From NCBI GenBank assembly GCA_903813345.2, contig CAIIXF020000011.1:13501754-13561753 (forward strand): DNA of 60,000 nt. Direction: 5' to 3'. Positions 57,713 through 60,000 of the stretch are shown here, in pieces (positions within the stretch are counted from its first letter, which is position 1; the number at the start of each line of letters is the position of its first letter). The translations under genes were made by a program, and so were the position numbers. Source of the DNA: Owenia fusiformis (lineage: Eukaryota > Annelida > Polychaeta > Sabellida > Oweniidae). The notes beneath the pieces were generated by a model. It did not search any database, was not told the origin of the DNA, and saw only the letters and a list, made by a program, of their open reading frames with translations.

Positions 57713-60000
57713 TTAATTCCTAATTATTCAATTCCTATGAAATGAGTTTCATTCATACTTATACTTAAGTAATTAATCCGTTTGTTATGGTTAATGGATT
57801 AATCTCTACAGCTGATGGCTCTAAAAAATTCCACAAAAATAATTTGCAGAATAAGTTTTTACATATATATTTGATTGTATAATGTCCCTCATGTTATGAT
57901 TAACATTGTGTTAAATTTTTGATTCAATTAATTCATTGTAAAGTTAATTTTTGAATTTTTAATTAATTGGTTTTCCTCACATTTTTATTCCATTGTTTCT
58001 CTGTCACATTAGGTTTTTGGCAAACAACTCTTAAATCCCCCTCTTACACAGATACAAACAACCACTTGTATTCACGTTGCCAACAAAAAACATTAATTAA
58101 TAAACACATCACGCATTTTATACAGAACCATACTAAGGACCCCCCTCCCCGTGGCCAACGATTCTTTCAAATTCATATAGTTTTTCAACATTCACATACA
58201 TGTATTGACATTCCAGAGCAATATAATAAGTCAAACTTTAATCCCTAATTATTCAATTTCTATGATTTGAGTTTTGTTCACACCGATAAATAATCTGTTT
58301 GTTAGAGTTAATGGATTAATTTCTACAGCCGATGGTTCTAATTTCAACCAAAAAATAATTTGCAAATTTAGTATTTCATATTTATTTGATCGTATAATGT
58401 CCCTTATGTTATAATTAACATTATGTTAAAATTTGGATTTAATTGATTGACTCAATGGAAAGTTAATTTTTAATCAATGGCTTTCCTCACATTTTTACTC
58501 AATTTGGTTTCCTCACAATTTAAATCAATAGTTTCTCTGTCAAATTAAGGTTACAACAACCAAGACTTAAAGCCCTCTCTCACACAGACACAAACACCTT
58601 TATTCACTTCACAATCAACACAAAACATTGATGACACGAAACTGCTATATATCAATACATTACAAATTTGATACAGGTCCATGGCAAGGAAGGGGGGGGG
58701 GGGGTCGTTGGGTTCGATTAAATCACCCTCCCCCTTGCCAAAATTCTTTCAAAATCCTATTATCAATTGTGAACCCTTGGTATGTTTTGAAAATTGATCC
58801 GCTTGGCTAAAACTTATTACAAGCCTGTAATATATTGTATGTTTTGCTCCGATTTTTCTGACAAATCACTGATAATAAATAAGGAAACGTCCATTAGGTT
58901 AACCGATACAAGTGGTGTTAATCCATGCTAAAACAAAATAAGAACTTGTATTCTCTCACATTTCACAATTCGTGTGTTTTCTGTTATCCATATAATATCT
59001 GAGATATAAACTGGGGATATCCCGGGAGGGGGGATATAAACATCAGATTAGTACATGATGTTATACATTTGTTTCTACTACAATTGGATCATTTCTTTTT
59101 ATTACAACTTTCTTTGTTTTCCATTTCCAAATATATATATTCAAAAGGTGCGAGATTCGGTATGTTTAGTTGTTTGATAATGAAAATAAAGAAGTGGGCA
59201 CAATTTAATGTTTCATCTGACAAAGCAATGATTACGCTTTGAGCAAATTGGTGCATGGTAGAACAAACTGATGTAAATAACATATTGACATACAGCATGT
59301 CAGAGCAATATGATAAGTAAAATGTTAATCCCTAATTAATTTTTTTTTTTAAATATGAGCTTCATTAACACTGACAACTAATCTGTTTGTTGGAGGCAAT
59401 GGATTAATTTCCTACAGCCAACAGTTCTGAGTTCCACAAAAAAAATTATTTGAAAATTAAGTTTTTCATATTTATTTGATTGTATAATGCCCCCTATGTT
59501 ATGATTAACATTGTGTTAAAATTTGGATTTAATTGATTGACTCAACGGAAAGTTAAGTTTTAATCAATGGGTTTCCACTCCATTGTTTCTCTGCCACATT
59601 GAGTTTACAACAAACAACATTTAAGGCCCCTTCTTACACAGAGTGAGACACAAACAGCCACCTGTATTCACTTTGCCAACCACACTTTGCCTCTGACACA
59701 GAACTGCTCAATTTTTCAGTTAAATACAAGTATATTACGCATTTTATACAGGCCCGTACCTATCGAGTAACGATCCTCTCCCCTTGGCCAACAATTCTTT
59801 CAAAATCATGCAGATTTTCACCATTCACATACATGTATTGATGTCAGAGCAATATAAGTAATACCTTAATCCCTAAGTTTTTTCAATTTCTATGAAATGA
59901 GTTTTGTTCACTGATAACTAATCCGTTTGTTAATATCAAGAACTGATTCTTCTAATTTCCACAAAAAATAATAATTTGCAAATTAAGTTTTTCATATTTA
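57713..60000. repeat. ~530-545-bp tandem repeat, four units, last one cut by window end
   Basis: Units start with TTAATCCCTAATTATTCAAT or variants at 57713, 58238, 59325 and 59866. Each contains in order a GTTAATGGATTAAT word, TTTGATTGTATAATG, GTTAATTTTT, CATTGTTTCTCTGTCACATT, ACACAGA-CAAACA, a CCCCTTGGCCAA word and CACATACATGTATTGA. The second unit is longer by about 530 bp, from roughly 58,760 to 59,290, with unrelated sequence. A 13-G run is at 58692-58704. No gene is supported. Confidence 0.75.

Overview
The window looks like repeat-dominated nuclear DNA from an invertebrate animal, probably marine (inference). It is AT-rich and has no operons or compact genes. It holds Tc1/mariner-type elements, MITEs, several unrelated satellites, and intron-like GT...AG signals. 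No intact protein-coding gene can be supported, and most open frames are shadows of tandem repeats. Layout: 1-3,400 is a diverged ~190-bp tandem repeat broken by a mariner-like element, with three MITE-like elements around it. 3,400-8,460 is an old, decayed copy of a segment that recurs at 30,800-32,700 and inside the 32-54 kb array. 8,461-22,665 is a 14.2-kb satellite of 145-bp units. 22,666-25,130 is mostly unique sequence with one CRE/E-box cluster. 25,130-30,560 is an ~81-bp satellite into which at least four separate elements have inserted. 30,561-32,682 repeats the old segment. 32,683-54,700 is a macrosatellite of about 4.5-4.8-kb units, four complete and one partial. 54,700-57,420 holds dispersed repeats, a (GGAC)n microsatellite and another DNA element. 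57,713-60,000 is a ~530-545-bp tandem repeat running off the end. The most striking object is the 145-bp satellite. On the minus strand each unit carries a 71-nt tRNA-Gly-like sequence: a 7-bp acceptor stem that is perfect in many units, the D-arm/A box of tRNA-Gly, and a B box in the T-arm. A T4-T7 run lies a few bases downstream in many units and a TATA-like stretch just upstream. The anticodon stem and T-stem have decayed. It therefore resembles a tandem field of about 97 RNA polymerase III cassettes making a tRNA-like RNA rather than a translating tRNA. A 3,042-bp higher-order repeat (21 units) is present twice in tandem. The second system is the macrosatellite. Each unit contains a 19-bp minisatellite open in several frames on both strands. 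Downstream on the minus strand lies a decayed frame with about seven hydrophobic segments, then a 156-nt exon-like block with canonical splice sites. All five membrane-protein relics appear to share the same stops, so they were amplified after decay. I do not recognise the protein family.
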